Part shown: piece by piece, positions 43,252 to 52,879 of the stretch
Layout: every line of letters starts with the position of its first letter
Numbering within the stretch: the first letter of the stretch is position 1
Assembly (NCBI GenBank): GCA_004558145.1
Contig: SFDQ01000002.1
Location: forward strand, 62,001-126,000
Length of the DNA: 64,000 nt
Direction of reading: 5' to 3'
From: Oscillospiraceae bacterium
GTDB lineage: Bacteria > Bacillota > Clostridia > Oscillospirales > Ruminococcaceae
Notes under the pieces: model-generated
What the model was told of the DNA's origin: nothing
The model's input: only the letters and a program-made list of their open reading frames with translations
Databases searched by the model: none
Made by a program: the position numbers and the translations under genes

Positions 43252-44283
43252 TCAGCGGGTGCTCTTGTCGTAGGGGATGCCCTCCGCCTTGGGGGCGCGG
43301 CTCTTCTTGCTGGTGAAGGCCAGCACCAGAAGGGTGATGAGGTAGGGCAGCATGCGGTAGAAGTGGGGGCTGATGCCCAGGTCCGCCAGAAGGAACACTC
43401 CGTCGCCGTTGATGTCGATGCTGGCGTAGGAGGCGGCGATGCACTTGAACAGGCCGAACAGCAGCGCCGAGCAGGCGATGTTCAGCGGCTTCCAGTTGCC
43501 GAAGATCATAACGGCCAGGGCCAGGAAGCCGAAGCCCGCCACGTCGCCGGTGGAGGCGCAGTTGGCGGTGGTCAGCGCGTAGACGAAGCCGCCCATGCCG
43601 GCCAGCGCGCCGGAGATGGTGGTGCCGGCGTAGCGCATGACGTAGACGTTGATGCCCAGAGAGTCCGCTGCCTGGGGATTTTCGCCGCAGCTGCGCAGGC
43701 GCAGGCCGAAACGGGTCTTGTAGAGCAGGATGGACAGAATGATGAACAGCAGGATGCAGATGTAGGTGGCAAGATAGGTCTTGTCGATGAAGGTGCTGCC
43801 GAAGAAGCCCATCTCGTCGTTGCGGCCATAACCGAAGAAGCTCTTCTTGATCATGAACCAGCTGGCGGAGTCGCCCTCGGCCATCTGCAGGGTGTTCTGG
43901 TTGGCGATGATGCGGATGAAGAACAGCACCAGGGCGGGAGCCAGCAGGTTCAGCGCGGTGCCGCCGATGGTCTGGTCCGCCTTCAGGTTGACCGAGGCGA
44001 AGGAGAGCAGCAGAGAGAACACAGCGCCCATGATGGCCGCCACCAGCATGGCCAGCACCATGAAGCCCTGCAGGGCCACCCAGTCGCCGGCGGCCTTCGC
44101 TTCGGCAAAGACGCCCGCCTTCTGGGTGAGGTTGACGAACAGCACGCCGATGAAGGCGCCGAAGATCATGATACCTTCAAGAGCCAGGTTGATGATGCCG
44201 CTGCGCTCGGCAAAAACGCCCGCCAGCGCCACGATCATCAGAGGCACGGCATAGATCAGGGTCTGTTGGATCAGAAAGGTCAT
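43252..44283 (-). CDS. Nucleoside ABC transporter permease (second subunit)
   Basis: A 343-residue BPD_transp_2 permease (NupQ/YufQ-like) with about nine membrane segments. Family blocks: AGVFAERSGIINLALEGIMIFGAF in two pieces, GGTALNLLAPALVLFF, LRSCGENPQAADSLGINV, RYAGTTISGALAGMGG. With the other permease and the ATPase it forms the channel for nucleosides delivered by the BMP lipoprotein. Its start overlaps the preceding permease gene by four bases. Confidence 0.9.
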   Translation of the reverse strand: MTFLIQQTLIYAVPLMIVALAGVFAERSGIINLALEGIMIFGAFIGVLFVNLTQKAGVFAEAKAAGDWVALQGFMVLAMLVAAIMGAVFSLLLSFASVNLKADQTIGGTALNLLAPALVLFFIRIIANQNTLQMAEGDSASWFMIKKSFFGYGRNDEMGFFGSTFIDKTYLATYICILLFIILSILLYKTRFGLRLRSCGENPQAADSLGINVYVMRYAGTTISGALAGMGGFVYALTTANCASTGDVAGFGFLALAVMIFGNWKPLNIACSALLFGLFKCIAASYASIDINGDGVFLLADLGISPHFYRMLPYLITLLVLAFTSKKSRAPKAEGIPYDKSTR

Positions 44284-45548
44284 TTCGCCTCGCCTCCTTT
44301 CGCGTCCTGGGCCCCGTCGGGGGCGTCAGCCGGTGTGTCCGGCGCGGGAGCCGGGGCAGCGGCAGCCTCCGCGGGGGCCGCCTTGTGCTTTTTGCCGCGG
44401 CCGCTGAGCCACAGCTTGATGACCAGCGAGAAGGCGCTGAGGTACACGATCACGGCGATGATAACGTCGGTGATGTACTCGTTGTAGGCGGTCAGGTTGG
44501 TCAGCTGCAGGCCCACGATGTCCAGCATGGACATGAAGCAGCCGGTGAAGATGACGCCGATGGGGTTGCTGGCCGCCAGCAGGGCCACGGGGATGCCGTT
44601 GAAGCCGGTGGCGGGCAGGCTCTGGTAGGTGGACCAGAAGAACTCGGTGTTACCGGAGAGGTAGTAGAGGGCGGCGGCAGCGCCGGAGAGCGAGCCGGCG
44701 ATGGCCATGCTCAGCACGATGTTGCGCTTGTCGCTGATGCCGGCGTAGCGGGCCGCGTGGCGGTTGGCGCCGCAGGCCTTGAGCTCATAGCCCAGGGTGG
44801 TCTTGTTCATCAGGATGTAGACCAGGATGGCGATGACGATGGCCACGATGATGCCGCCGTTCACCTGAGAGCCCGGGAACAGCTTGTCCAGGCCGAGTTT
44901 GGCGGTCTGCACGCCGTTGTAGCTGGTCTTGTAGATGTAGCCGCTCTTGGTGTTCTCCACCAGGTTGCGGAAGTCGCTGCCGTCAAACATCCAGGTCACC
45001 AAGTTGGCGGCGATCCAGTTGGTCATGATGCAGGCCAGCACCTCGTTGATGTTGAGGTAGGCCTTGACGAGGCCGGGGATGCAGCCCCACAGCGCGCCCG
45101 CCAGCATGCCGCCCAAAAAGGCGATGACCCACACCAGCGGAGCGGGCACCACTTCGGTGGGGATGCCCAGCGCCAGCATCAGGGTGGCGGCGGTGCCCAT
45201 CAGGTACTGACCGGGGGCGCCGATGTTGAACAGGCCGGTCTTGAAGGCAACAGCCACCGACAGACCGGTGAGGATCAGCGGGGTGGCGCGGAAGAACATG
45301 TTGCCCACGTTGGTGGAGTTGAAGCCGAAGGTCAGCTGACCGGCGGCGGTGCGGCCGGTGCTGAACAGGCCGCCGAACACAAGGCGGATGCCCTCCCATG
45401 CGCCGGAGAGGCCCAGGTTCGGGTTGTTCACGCCCACCACCAGGATGATGACGCCGCCCACGGCCATGCCGATGAGAATGGAGATCAGCGAGGCCAGCAC
45501 CGACTTGGTGCCGTCCTTCTGCCACAGTTTGGAAAGTCCTCCGTTCAT
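44280..45548 (-). CDS. Nucleoside ABC transporter permease (first subunit)
   Basis: A 422-residue NupP/YufP-like permease. Blocks include FRATPLILTGLSVAVAFKTG, LFNIGAPGQYLMG, LVKAYLNINEVLACIMTNWIA read in parts, and KACGANRHAARYAGISDKRN. About ten membrane segments and an Ala/Pro-rich cytosolic tail (about 390-422). It overlaps the ATPase gene by four bases and the second permease gene by four bases, so all three channel subunits are translationally coupled. Confidence 0.9.
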   Translation of the reverse strand: MNGGLSKLWQKDGTKSVLASLISILIGMAVGGVIILVVGVNNPNLGLSGAWEGIRLVFGGLFSTGRTAAGQLTFGFNSTNVGNMFFRATPLILTGLSVAVAFKTGLFNIGAPGQYLMGTAATLMLALGIPTEVVPAPLVWVIAFLGGMLAGALWGCIPGLVKAYLNINEVLACIMTNWIAANLVTWMFDGSDFRNLVENTKSGYIYKTSYNGVQTAKLGLDKLFPGSQVNGGIIVAIVIAILVYILMNKTTLGYELKACGANRHAARYAGISDKRNIVLSMAIAGSLSGAAAALYYLSGNTEFFWSTYQSLPATGFNGIPVALLAASNPIGVIFTGCFMSMLDIVGLQLTNLTAYNEYITDVIIAVIVYLSAFSLVIKLWLSGRGKKHKAAPAEAAAAPAPAPDTPADAPDGAQDAKGGEAK

Positions 45549-47089
45549 GCGCCCTCACCCTCCTTCTTTGCTCGTTTTGCGCCGGCCATATAGAGGCCCA
45601 GCTCCTGCACCGTGGTGGCCTTGGGGTCAAGCTCGCCCACGATCTCGCCCTCGTACATCACAAGGATACGGTCGGACAGGCTCATCACCTCGTCCAGCTC
45701 CAGGCTGACCAGCAGCACCGCCTTGCCGGCGTCCCGCTGGGCCACAAGCTGGCCGTGAATGTACTCGATGGCGCCCACGTCCAGGCCGCGGGTGGGCTGC
45801 ACCGCCACCACCAGGGGCTTGCCCCGGTCCAGCTCGCGGGCGATGATGGCCTTCTGCTGGTTGCCGCCGGACATGCTGCGGGCGATGGTCACAGGGCCCT
45901 GGCCGCTGCGCACGTCGTACTGCTCAATGAGCTTTTCGGCATACTGGCGCACCGCGCCGTTGTCGATGAAGCCGAAATGCTCGAAGCGGGGCTCAAGATA
46001 GGTCTGGAGCACCATGTTCTGCTCCAGGGTGAAGTCCAGCACCAGACCGTGCTTGTGCCGGTCCTCGGGGATGTGGCTCATGTTCTGGCCGCGGTGGCGG
46101 ATGGAGGCATGGGTGATGTCCTTGCCGCACAGGGTGATGTGGCCGCCGCTGGACTTGTCCAGGCCGGTAAGGCCGTGGATGAACTCGGTCTGGCCATTGC
46201 CGTCGATGCCCGCGATGCACACGATCTCTCCCGCGCGCACCTCAAAGCTGACGTCGTTCACCGCGTTGTGCTTGTGGCCGCCCTTGCCGGGCATGGAGAA
46301 ATGCTCCACCTTGAGCACGGTCTCGCCGGGCTTGGCGGGCTCCTTGACCACTTCCAGCTGCACGGGGCGGCCCACCATCATGTTGGAGAGGGACTGCTTG
46401 TCCGTTTCGCTGGTGTTCACGGTGCCGATGTACTTGCCCTTGCGCAGAACGGTGACCCGGTCGGCCACAGCCATGATCTCGTTGAGCTTGTGGGAGATGA
46501 ACAGGATGCTCTTGCCTTCCTTGGCGAACTCCCGCATGGTGTTCATCAGCTCGTCGATCTCCTGGGGGGTGAGCACGGCGGTGGGCTCGTCGAAAATCAG
46601 GATCTCGTTGTCGCGGTAGAGCATCTTCAAGATCTCCACGCGCTGCTGCATGCCAACGGTGATATCCTCCACCTTGGCGTCCAGGTCAACTTTGAGGCCG
46701 TATTTTTCGCTCAGGGCCTGCACCTTCGCCCGGGCTTCCTTTTTCTGCAAAAAGCCCAGCCGGGTGGTCTCGGCGCCCAGGATGATGTTGTCCAGCACGG
46801 TGAACACGTCGATCAGCTTGAAGTGCTGGTGCACCATGCCGATGCCCAGGGCCGTGGCGTCGTTGGGGTTGTTGATCTTCACCACTTCGCCGTTCTTGCG
46901 GATCTCGCCCTGTTCCGGCTGGTACAGGCCGAACAGCACGCTCATCAGCGTGGATTTGCCCGCGCCGTTTTCGCCCAGCAGGGCGTGGATCTCACCCCGC
47001 CGCAACTGGAGGGTGATGTCGTCGTTGGCGATGATACCGGGGAACTCTTTGGTGATGTGCAACATCTCGATGATGTTCTCAGTCTGCAT
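45545..47089 (-). CDS. Nucleoside ABC transporter ATP-binding protein (two domains)
   Basis: A 514-residue tandem ATPase of the sugar/nucleoside type (NupO/YufO). Domain 1: Walker [10 protein letters not shown] (39-47), signature-like [11 protein letters not shown], Walker [10 protein letters not shown]. Domain 2: degenerate Walker [17 protein letters not shown] signature and Walker B-like [11 protein letters not shown], the usual asymmetry of this family. The chosen ATG has a GGAGG-containing leader; it has its own promoter downstream of the BMP terminator. Confidence 0.92.
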   Translation of the reverse strand: MQTENIIEMLHITKEFPGIIANDDITLQLRRGEIHALLGENGAGKSTLMSVLFGLYQPEQGEIRKNGEVVKINNPNDATALGIGMVHQHFKLIDVFTVLDNIILGAETTRLGFLQKKEARAKVQALSEKYGLKVDLDAKVEDITVGMQQRVEILKMLYRDNEILIFDEPTAVLTPQEIDELMNTMREFAKEGKSILFISHKLNEIMAVADRVTVLRKGKYIGTVNTSETDKQSLSNMMVGRPVQLEVVKEPAKPGETVLKVEHFSMPGKGGHKHNAVNDVSFEVRAGEIVCIAGIDGNGQTEFIHGLTGLDKSSGGHITLCGKDITHASIRHRGQNMSHIPEDRHKHGLVLDFTLEQNMVLQTYLEPRFEHFGFIDNGAVRQYAEKLIEQYDVRSGQGPVTIARSMSGGNQQKAIIARELDRGKPLVVAVQPTRGLDVGAIEYIHGQLVAQRDAGKAVLLVSLELDEVMSLSDRILVMYEGEIVGELDPKATTVQELGLYMAGAKRAKKEGEGA

Positions 47090-47138
47090 GATTCTGGTCC
47101 CGCCTCCTCCGCATAAAATGTGCGTTTGTAACAGTTTT

Positions 47139-47167
47139 ATTATACCGTAGACCCGGGCAAAACACAA
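47139..47167 (-). promoter_or_regulatory. Internal promoter for the importer ATPase/permease genes
   Basis: Minus strand TTGTGT, 17 bases, TATAAT, between the BMP terminator and the ATPase gene. Confidence 0.7.
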
Positions 47168-47192
47168 GAAATTTCCCGCCCGGCGCCCGGCG

Positions 47193-47227
47193 GCATAAAA
47201 AGAGGGCGGAGGCAAAAGCCTCCGCCC
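47193..47227 (-). terminator. Terminator after the BMP lipoprotein gene
   Basis: 10-bp stem GGGCGGAGGC/GCCTCCGCCC with a four-base loop, followed on the minus strand by TCTTTTTAT. Confidence 0.88.
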
Positions 47228-47250
47228 CTTTCATTTGCAAAGGGACCCGA

Positions 47251-48447
47251 TCAGATAACGTTCAGGTTGACGTTGCTCCACTCGGTGCTCTCCAGCTTGG
47301 AGAAGTCGTTGTCCACGACCAGGGTGCCGTCCAGCATCTGCTGGTACAGGGCCTCGTACTCCTCCACGGTGAAGGTCTCGAAGCGCCAGGACTCGGCGGC
47401 GGTGGGCAGCTCAACAGCGTTGTCCTTCACACCCAGGCTGGTGGCAGTGCCGCCGATCTCGGTGAAGGTGCCGTCGTAGACCTTGGCCACGGCCCACTGC
47501 ACGGCGTCGGACAGGCCCTTCATGGCGCTGGTCACAACGGCGTCAGACTCGCCGGACTGGTCAACGTCAACGCCGATCACATAGCCGTCGTTGGCGGAAG
47601 CAGCAGCAGAGATGGACTGGAACATGGAGCCGCCGCAGGCGAACACGATCTCGGTGCCGTTGGCGTACCAGCCGCTGATCATGGTCTGCAGCTCGGTGGA
47701 AGCCTGGAAGGTGGCGCCGTACTCCCAAGAGTAGTTCATGTCGACGGTGATGCCCAGCTCAGAAGCAGCGGCGTTGGCGCCCTGCACGTAGCCGTAGCCG
47801 AAACGGCAGCAAGCGTCGTTGGTGCCGCCGCCGCCACCGGAGAAGCCCAGCTTGGTGAAGCCGTCCTTCACAGCGGCGTAGCCGGCCAGATAACCGGCCT
47901 GCTCTTCCTGGAAGGCGATGCCGGCGACGTTGGCCAGGGTGTTGCCCTCGTCATCGGTCAGGGGATAACCATCGATGAACACGAAGGGAACTTCGGGGAA
48001 CTCGATGGCAGCGCGGCGCAGAGCGGCTTCCTGCAGGTAGCCGGCGCACACCACGACTTCGGCGCCGGCCTCAACAGCGGCCTTCATGGCGTCGTAGCGG
48101 TCGTCGTCGGTGGCCTGGTCGCCGTTGGCGGGCTGGTAGTACTTGTAGCTCAGGCCGTTGGCGGCGGCGTACAGCTTGACGCCGTCGTAGGTGCCCTGGT
48201 TGAAGGACTTGTCCTTCAGCTGGCCCACGTCGGTGACGAAGGCGACCTGATACTTGCCGTCCTCAGAGGTCATGTTGTCCTCGATGTCGTCGGCGGACAG
48301 GGTCTCGGTCTGCTCAGGCTCGCTGGCAGGGGTGGAGGCGGAGGTGGGCTCGCTGGCAGGGGTGCTGGTGGAGGCAGGGGTGCCGCCGCAAGCAGCCAGA
48401 GACAGAGCCATCGCCGCAGCCATGACAAGAGCGATAAACTTCTTCAT
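47251..48447 (-). CDS. BMP family nucleoside-binding lipoprotein
   Basis: A 398-residue exported lipoprotein: signal peptide with lipobox SLAAC (C20), a Ser/Thr/Pro/Glu linker (about 24-50), then a PnrA/BmpA-type binding domain (VAFVTDVGQLKDKSFNQGTYDG, GYLQEAALRRAAIEFPEV, VAGIAFQEEQAGYLAGYAA read in parts, and a Gly-rich LGFSGGGGG). It captures nucleosides outside the membrane for the ABC importer. AAAAGGAGA lies before the ATG. Own promoter and terminator suggest it is made in excess of the other subunits. Confidence 0.93.
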   Translation of the reverse strand: MKKFIALVMAAAMALSLAACGGTPASTSTPASEPTSASTPASEPEQTETLSADDIEDNMTSEDGKYQVAFVTDVGQLKDKSFNQGTYDGVKLYAAANGLSYKYYQPANGDQATDDDRYDAMKAAVEAGAEVVVCAGYLQEAALRRAAIEFPEVPFVFIDGYPLTDDEGNTLANVAGIAFQEEQAGYLAGYAAVKDGFTKLGFSGGGGGTNDACCRFGYGYVQGANAAASELGITVDMNYSWEYGATFQASTELQTMISGWYANGTEIVFACGGSMFQSISAAASANDGYVIGVDVDQSGESDAVVTSAMKGLSDAVQWAVAKVYDGTFTEIGGTATSLGVKDNAVELPTAAESWRFETFTVEEYEALYQQMLDGTLVVDNDFSKLESTEWSNVNLNVI

Positions 48448-48561
48448 GCTTGACTCTCCTTTTCTCTTTTCGGCCGGCGGCATGCCGCGCCGCGGGTGCG
48501 GCCCGACGGGCCAGCCGATCTTTGTGTGCCGGGCGTTCCATCAGCCCGGCCGCGCAATACA

Positions 48562-48590
48562 AGTATACTGCCGCCGGGCCCGGTTTTCAA
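48562..48590 (-). promoter_or_regulatory. Sigma-A promoter of the BMP lipoprotein gene
   Basis: Minus strand TTGAAA, 17 bases, TATACT, leaving a GC-rich leader of about 105 bases with several short hairpins but no recognised riboswitch. It occupies the 224-base gap after cdd. Confidence 0.8.
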
Positions 48591-48671
48591 TGATTTCGGG
48601 GCAAAAGGGGCAGTTACAAAAAGTTACATCCGCCGCAAAAAATCGCGTTTTTCCGCGCCGGCAGGCGGTTT

Positions 48672-49082
48672 TCACTCCAGGTTGGCCGGCCCGAACCCGA
48701 TGGGCAGCAGCTGGCCCAGGGTCATTTCCAGATAGTCCTCCTCGCTTTTGGCCAGGATGACTTCCAGCTCGTCGCCGCCGAACTCATAGAGGAACTGGCG
48801 GCACACCCCGCAGGGGGAGGTGACCAGGGTGTTCACCTTGCCCTCGGCCGCGCCCACGATGGCGATGCGGGAAAAATCCCGCACGCCCTCGCTCACCGCC
48901 TTGACCAGGGCGGTGCGCTCGGCGCAGCAGGTGGGGGTGTAGGTGGCGCTTTCGATGTTGCAGCCGGTGAAGACCCGGCCGTCCTTCGCTTCCAGCGCCG
49001 CGCCCACCTTGAAGCGGGAATAGGGCGCATAAGCCTTCTCCCGGGCGGCGAAGGCGGCGCGGATGAGTTCCTGTTTGGTCAT
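48672..49082 (-). CDS. cdd: Cytidine deaminase
   Basis: A 136-residue zinc enzyme that turns (deoxy)cytidine into (deoxy)uridine in the cytosol. The catalytic zinc site is visible as C53-A-E55 and PCGVC (C91, C94); substrate-binding FTGCNIESATY is present. Length fits the tetrameric form. It follows deoD by 17 bases and precedes the importer, so salvage and uptake are grouped. Confidence 0.95.
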   Translation of the reverse strand: MTKQELIRAAFAAREKAYAPYSRFKVGAALEAKDGRVFTGCNIESATYTPTCCAERTALVKAVSEGVRDFSRIAIVGAAEGKVNTLVTSPCGVCRQFLYEFGGDELEVILAKSEEDYLEMTLGQLLPIGFGPANLE

Positions 49083-49099
49083 GGTGGGGGCTCCCTCCT

Positions 49100-49819
49100 T
49101 TATTCGGCGGCGCCCAGGGCGATCTTCATCATGTTGGTGAAGGTGGTCTGGCGCTGCTCGGGGGTGGTGATCTCCGGGCTGACGAAGCTGTCGGAGATGG
49201 TGAGGATACAGGCCGCCTTTTTGCCCAGCACGGCGGCGTTGTGGAAGAGGGCAAAGCTCTCCATCTCCACGGCCACGCAGCCCTTCTCGTCCCGCAGCAG
49301 TTCCCAGTAGGTGGGGTTTTTGCGGTCGTCGTGGCGGTAGAACACGTCGCTGGAGTGGATGACGCCCTCCACCAGGGGGATGCCCTGGGCGGCGGCGCTG
49401 GCGCGCAGGCGGTCGTTCAGCTCGGCGCTGGGCAGGGTGGTGTCGCCCTCAAAGCCGGACATGGTCCTGGCGTAGCTGCTCTCGGAATAGGCGGCGGTGG
49501 CCAGCACCACGTCATAGAGCTTGGCCTTGTCGGTGTAGGAGCCGGCAGAGCCGATGCGGATGATGCTCTCCACGCCGTACTGGGCGTAGAGCTCGTGGGA
49601 GTAGATGCCGATGCTGGGCATGCCCATGCCGCTGCCCATCACGCTCACCTGTTTGCCCTGGTAGGTGCCGGTGTAGCCCAGCATGCCGCGCACGTCGTTG
49701 ACGAGCACGGGGTTTTCCAGGAAGGTCTCGGCGATGAATTTGGCCCGCAGCGGGTCGCCGGGCATCAGCACGGTCTTGGCGATCTGGCCCAGTTCGGCCT
49801 TGTTGTGGGGGGTAGACAT
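49100..49819 (-). CDS. deoD: Purine nucleoside phosphorylase, DeoD type
   Basis: A 239-residue hexameric-type phosphorylase that splits purine (deoxy)nucleosides to base and (deoxy)ribose-1-phosphate. Family blocks: VLMPGDPLRAKFIAE, MGSGMGMPSIGIYS, IRIGSAGSY, AVEMESFALF (nucleoside-binding Glu) and ILTISDSF (catalytic Asp). Length is typical. It lies 42 bases after fbp with no clear promoter between, so it may be read from the fbp promoter. Confidence 0.95.
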   Translation of the reverse strand: MSTPHNKAELGQIAKTVLMPGDPLRAKFIAETFLENPVLVNDVRGMLGYTGTYQGKQVSVMGSGMGMPSIGIYSHELYAQYGVESIIRIGSAGSYTDKAKLYDVVLATAAYSESSYARTMSGFEGDTTLPSAELNDRLRASAAAQGIPLVEGVIHSSDVFYRHDDRKNPTYWELLRDEKGCVAVEMESFALFHNAAVLGKKAACILTISDSFVSPEITTPEQRQTTFTNMMKIALGAAE

Positions 49820-49861
49820 AACAGTTCTCTCCTTTTGAATGAATTTATGGAAAAGGGCTCG

Positions 49862-51850
49862 TCAGCCCTCGGGGCGCTCTTTCACGAGGCCGGTCTGGTA
49901 AGCGGCCACAAGGCGCTTGAGGTCCTCCACGTCGGCGGCCAGCTTGCGGCCGTTGTCGGTGTCGCCCACCAGCACCCGTGTTTTGGTGGTCTCGAACGTG
50001 TCCACGCTGGAGACGATGTCCAGGTTCTCTTTGATGGCCTTTTCCACCGTTTCAAAGGGCTGGTGGGCCCGCAGGGAAAGGCCGTGGCTGTTATAGACCA
50101 GAGTGTAGCCGGCGATGCCGGTGCGCTGGTGATAAGCACGGCAGAAGCCGCCGTCGATGCGGATCATCCGCCCGGAGCCCTTCACCGGGGTCTCCCCTTC
50201 CACCGCCCGCACCGGCACATGGCCGTTGACGATGTGGCTGCGGGTCTGGTCCAGGCCGAACTCCGCCAGGATGGCCCGGTCCATGCGGGTGTCGTTGACG
50301 AAGCGGTAATAGGGGTTGCTGGGCTCGGCGTGGGTGGTCTTGTCCGCCACGAAGAGCCGCTCGAAGGTGGTCATCTTGGCACGGCCATAGAGAGGCGAGA
50401 GCTTGCCGCACCACAGATACCACAAAAAATCGCACCCGGTCTGCCAGGCCTCGCTGCCCTCGGGGGAGAAATAGGCCCGCCGGGCCCGCTCGTCGCAGTA
50501 GTCCATCAGGGCCCGCCCGGCATAGCCGTGCTGCTCGAAGGTCTCCACCTGGAAGCTGCCGGACTCGGTGAGGGGGATGGCCCCGTGGAACATCAGGTTG
50601 CCGTTCTCGATGTGGTACACGCCGCCCTTGGCGTAGAGGAAGCGCACATGGCGCTGCAGGCGCTCGCTGTCGGTGAAAGAGCGCTGCAGCGAGGCCAGCA
50701 CTTCCTCCTCGGCGGGGGTGAGGCGGGCGGGGTCTGCCGGGTCCACGGTGGGCAGGTCGTCGTCCTGCAAGGGATAGCGCTTGCCCTCCACCTCCACGGT
50801 GCCCGCCGCAAAATCGATGCGGCGCAGAAAGTCCCGCCCTTCCAGCTCAAAGTCGGGGTTGCGGTCGATGACGGCGCACTCCAGCTTGAACATGATGACG
50901 GCGATGGCCTTGTGCATCCGGGCCACGCGGGCCAGCTCGCTGCGGTGGTAAGGCCCGCGGCTCTCGTCCACCTTGGGGTAGAAATGGTGGATGTCGCAGT
51001 CCCGGTAGGTGTTTTCGGCAAAGAGGGCCAGGGGGCGGGTGTTGATGCCGTAGCCGTCCTCCACCGCCTCCAGGTTGTTGTAGGCCAGGGTGGTGCGCAG
51101 CACGGTGGCGATGCAGATGGGGCTGCCCGCCGCCGCGCCCATCCAGACCACGTCGTGGTTGCCCCACTGGATGTCCACCGAATGGTGGGCCATCAGCTGC
51201 TCCATGATGAGGTCCGGCCGGGGGCCCCGGTCGTAGATGTCGCCCAGAATGTGCAGCTTGAACACCGCCAGCGTCTTGATGAGCTCGCACAGCGCCTCGA
51301 TGAAGTCGTCCGCCCGGCCCACCGCCAGGATGCTGTTCAGAATTTCGTTGTAATAGAATTCCTTGTCGTGGTCCTCGAAATGGGCGTGGAGAAGTTCGTC
51401 CAGAATGTAGGCGTAGTTCTTGGGCAGCCGCTTGCGCACAAAACTGCGGGTGTGCTTGCTGGACACCACCCGGCAGACGTCGATGAGGCGGAACAGGGTC
51501 TGCCGGTACCAGGCGGGCAGGTCGGTCTGGCGGGCTTTCAGTTCGTCCAGCTTGCGGCTGGGATAGTAAATGAGGGTGGCGAATTCCGCCCGCTCCTCGG
51601 CGCTCACCTCCTCCCCCAGCACCCGGTCCACCTTCTCCTTGATGACCCCGGAGGCGTTGTTCATGATGTGGGTGAAGGCTTCGGCCTCCCCGTGGAGGTC
51701 GCTCATAAAATGCTCGGTGCCTTTTGGCAGCTTGAGGATCGCCTGCAGGTTGATGATCTCGCTGCAGGCGCTGGCGATGGAGGGGTACTCCCGCGCCAGA
51801 AGCGTCAGATATTTCAGATCTTTGCGCAGCTTATCCGCACCGGATCGCAT
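49862..51850 (-). CDS. fbp: Fructose-1,6-bisphosphatase, class III
   Basis: A 662-residue Firmicutes-type (Fbp/YydE) phosphatase of gluconeogenesis, built on a calcineurin-like metal site: MSDLHGEAEAF, LGDIYDRGPRPD, WGNHDVVWMGA and INGHVPV-type VNGHVPVRA. Length fits class III (about 640-670). AAAGGA lies eight bases before the ATG. Its position ahead of deoD and cdd ties sugar phosphate recovery to nucleoside use. Confidence 0.95.
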   Translation of the reverse strand: MRSGADKLRKDLKYLTLLAREYPSIASACSEIINLQAILKLPKGTEHFMSDLHGEAEAFTHIMNNASGVIKEKVDRVLGEEVSAEERAEFATLIYYPSRKLDELKARQTDLPAWYRQTLFRLIDVCRVVSSKHTRSFVRKRLPKNYAYILDELLHAHFEDHDKEFYYNEILNSILAVGRADDFIEALCELIKTLAVFKLHILGDIYDRGPRPDLIMEQLMAHHSVDIQWGNHDVVWMGAAAGSPICIATVLRTTLAYNNLEAVEDGYGINTRPLALFAENTYRDCDIHHFYPKVDESRGPYHRSELARVARMHKAIAVIMFKLECAVIDRNPDFELEGRDFLRRIDFAAGTVEVEGKRYPLQDDDLPTVDPADPARLTPAEEEVLASLQRSFTDSERLQRHVRFLYAKGGVYHIENGNLMFHGAIPLTESGSFQVETFEQHGYAGRALMDYCDERARRAYFSPEGSEAWQTGCDFLWYLWCGKLSPLYGRAKMTTFERLFVADKTTHAEPSNPYYRFVNDTRMDRAILAEFGLDQTRSHIVNGHVPVRAVEGETPVKGSGRMIRIDGGFCRAYHQRTGIAGYTLVYNSHGLSLRAHQPFETVEKAIKENLDIVSSVDTFETTKTRVLVGDTDNGRKLAADVEDLKRLVAAYQTGLVKERPEG

Positions 51851-51911
51851 GACATCCGTCCTTTCATTTGTCTTTTTGCGGGAAAAGATTGCACGATCAG
51901 CTTTCAGGGCC

Positions 51912-51945
51912 ATTATACCACACCGGGGGTGAAATATGGTACAAT
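51912..51945. promoter_or_regulatory. Divergent extended -10 promoters (fbp and radical SAM genes)
   Basis: Minus strand TGTGG-TATAAT (-10 at 51912-51917) for fbp and plus strand TATGG-TACAAT (-10 at 51940-51945) for the radical SAM gene. Both have TGG before the -10 box and poor -35 boxes; they overlap, so they may exclude each other. Confidence 0.6.
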
Positions 51946-51985
51946 GTTCACGGAAAATTTAAATCCCCGCGAAAGGTCGTGTCTC

Positions 51986-52879
51986 ATGCTCATCCCCACC
52001 CACTGCGAACTGTGTCCCCGCCGCTGCGGCGCGGACCGCACAAAACACGCCGGGCGCTGCGGTGCCGGCGGGCAGCTGCGCGCCGCCCGGGCGGCCCTCC
52101 ACTTCTGGGAGGAGCCCTGCATCAGCGGCGAAAAAGGCAGCGGCACGGTGTTCTTCACCGGCTGCTCCCTGGGCTGCTGCTACTGCCAGAACTATGCCAT
52201 CAGCCAGCAGGGGCTGGGCAAGGACATCGACGAAGCCCGCCTTGCGGACATCTTTCTGGAACTGCAGGCCAAGGGCGCGGCGAACCTGAACCTCGTCACC
52301 GCCACCCAGTGGCTGCCCTGGGTGACCGCCGCGCTGGATTCGGCCCGCGCCCGGGGTCTGACCCTGCCGGTGGTGTGGAACACCGGCGGCTACGAGACGC
52401 CGGAGACGGTGGCCGCTTTGAAGGGCTATGTGGACGTGTGGCTGTGCGACGTTAAGTATATTTCGACAGAAATCTCCAAAAAGTATTCGGATGCGGCGGA
52501 TTATTTCACCGTCTGCGAGGCGGCGGTGAAAGCCATGCTGGAGCAGGCGGGGCCGCCGGTGTTTGACGAAGCGGGCTATCTGCAAAAGGGGGTCATCCTG
52601 CGGCATCTGGCGTTGCCGGGCTCTCTTGCGGACAGTCTCGCGGTGCTGGACTGGATGGCCACCCTGCCGAAGGGCAGCTTCATCCCCAGCCTGATGAGCC
52701 AGTACACACCTTTTTATAAGGCGAAGGAGATGAAGCCGCTGGACCGGCGCATCTCCACCTGGGAGTACCGACAGGTCATCGACCGGGCAGTGGAGCTGGG
52801 CCTGACGGAGGGCTACATGCAGGAAAAGAGCAGCGCGAAGGAGGAGTACACGCCTCCCTTCGACCTGGAGGGCGTATGA
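51986..52879 (+). CDS. Radical SAM protein, PflA-like (COG1313)
   Basis: A 297-residue radical SAM enzyme. The core motif is FFTGCSLGCCYCQNY (Cys-x3-Cys-x2-Cys); ahead of it CELCPRRCGADRTKHAGRC gives four extra cysteines, a hallmark of this PflX-like group. It resembles activating enzymes of glycyl-radical proteins, but COG1313 members have no assigned substrate and no glycyl-radical enzyme is nearby. AAAGG lies nine bases before the ATG. It overlaps the following membrane-protein gene by four bases. Confidence 0.87.
   Translation: MLIPTHCELCPRRCGADRTKHAGRCGAGGQLRAARAALHFWEEPCISGEKGSGTVFFTGCSLGCCYCQNYAISQQGLGKDIDEARLADIFLELQAKGAANLNLVTATQWLPWVTAALDSARARGLTLPVVWNTGGYETPETVAALKGYVDVWLCDVKYISTEISKKYSDAADYFTVCEAAVKAMLEQAGPPVFDEAGYLQKGVILRHLALPGSLADSLAVLDWMATLPKGSFIPSLMSQYTPFYKAKEMKPLDRRISTWEYRQVIDRAVELGLTEGYMQEKSSAKEEYTPPFDLEGV

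Noticed and set aside
48448-48561. Purine riboswitch in the leader of the BMP lipoprotein gene
   Set aside because: The leader has GC-rich hairpins but none of the conserved purine-riboswitch core segments could be found.
48591-48671. Terminator after cdd
   Set aside because: A CGCG-AAAAA-CGCG hairpin with T residues is present, but the stem is only four base pairs and I do not trust it.
49241-51985. A very long open plus-strand frame running into the radical SAM gene
   Set aside because: It is antisense to deoD and fbp, which have clear family motifs. The open frame is a by-product of high G+C codon use; only the part from 51986 matches a protein family and has a ribosome site.
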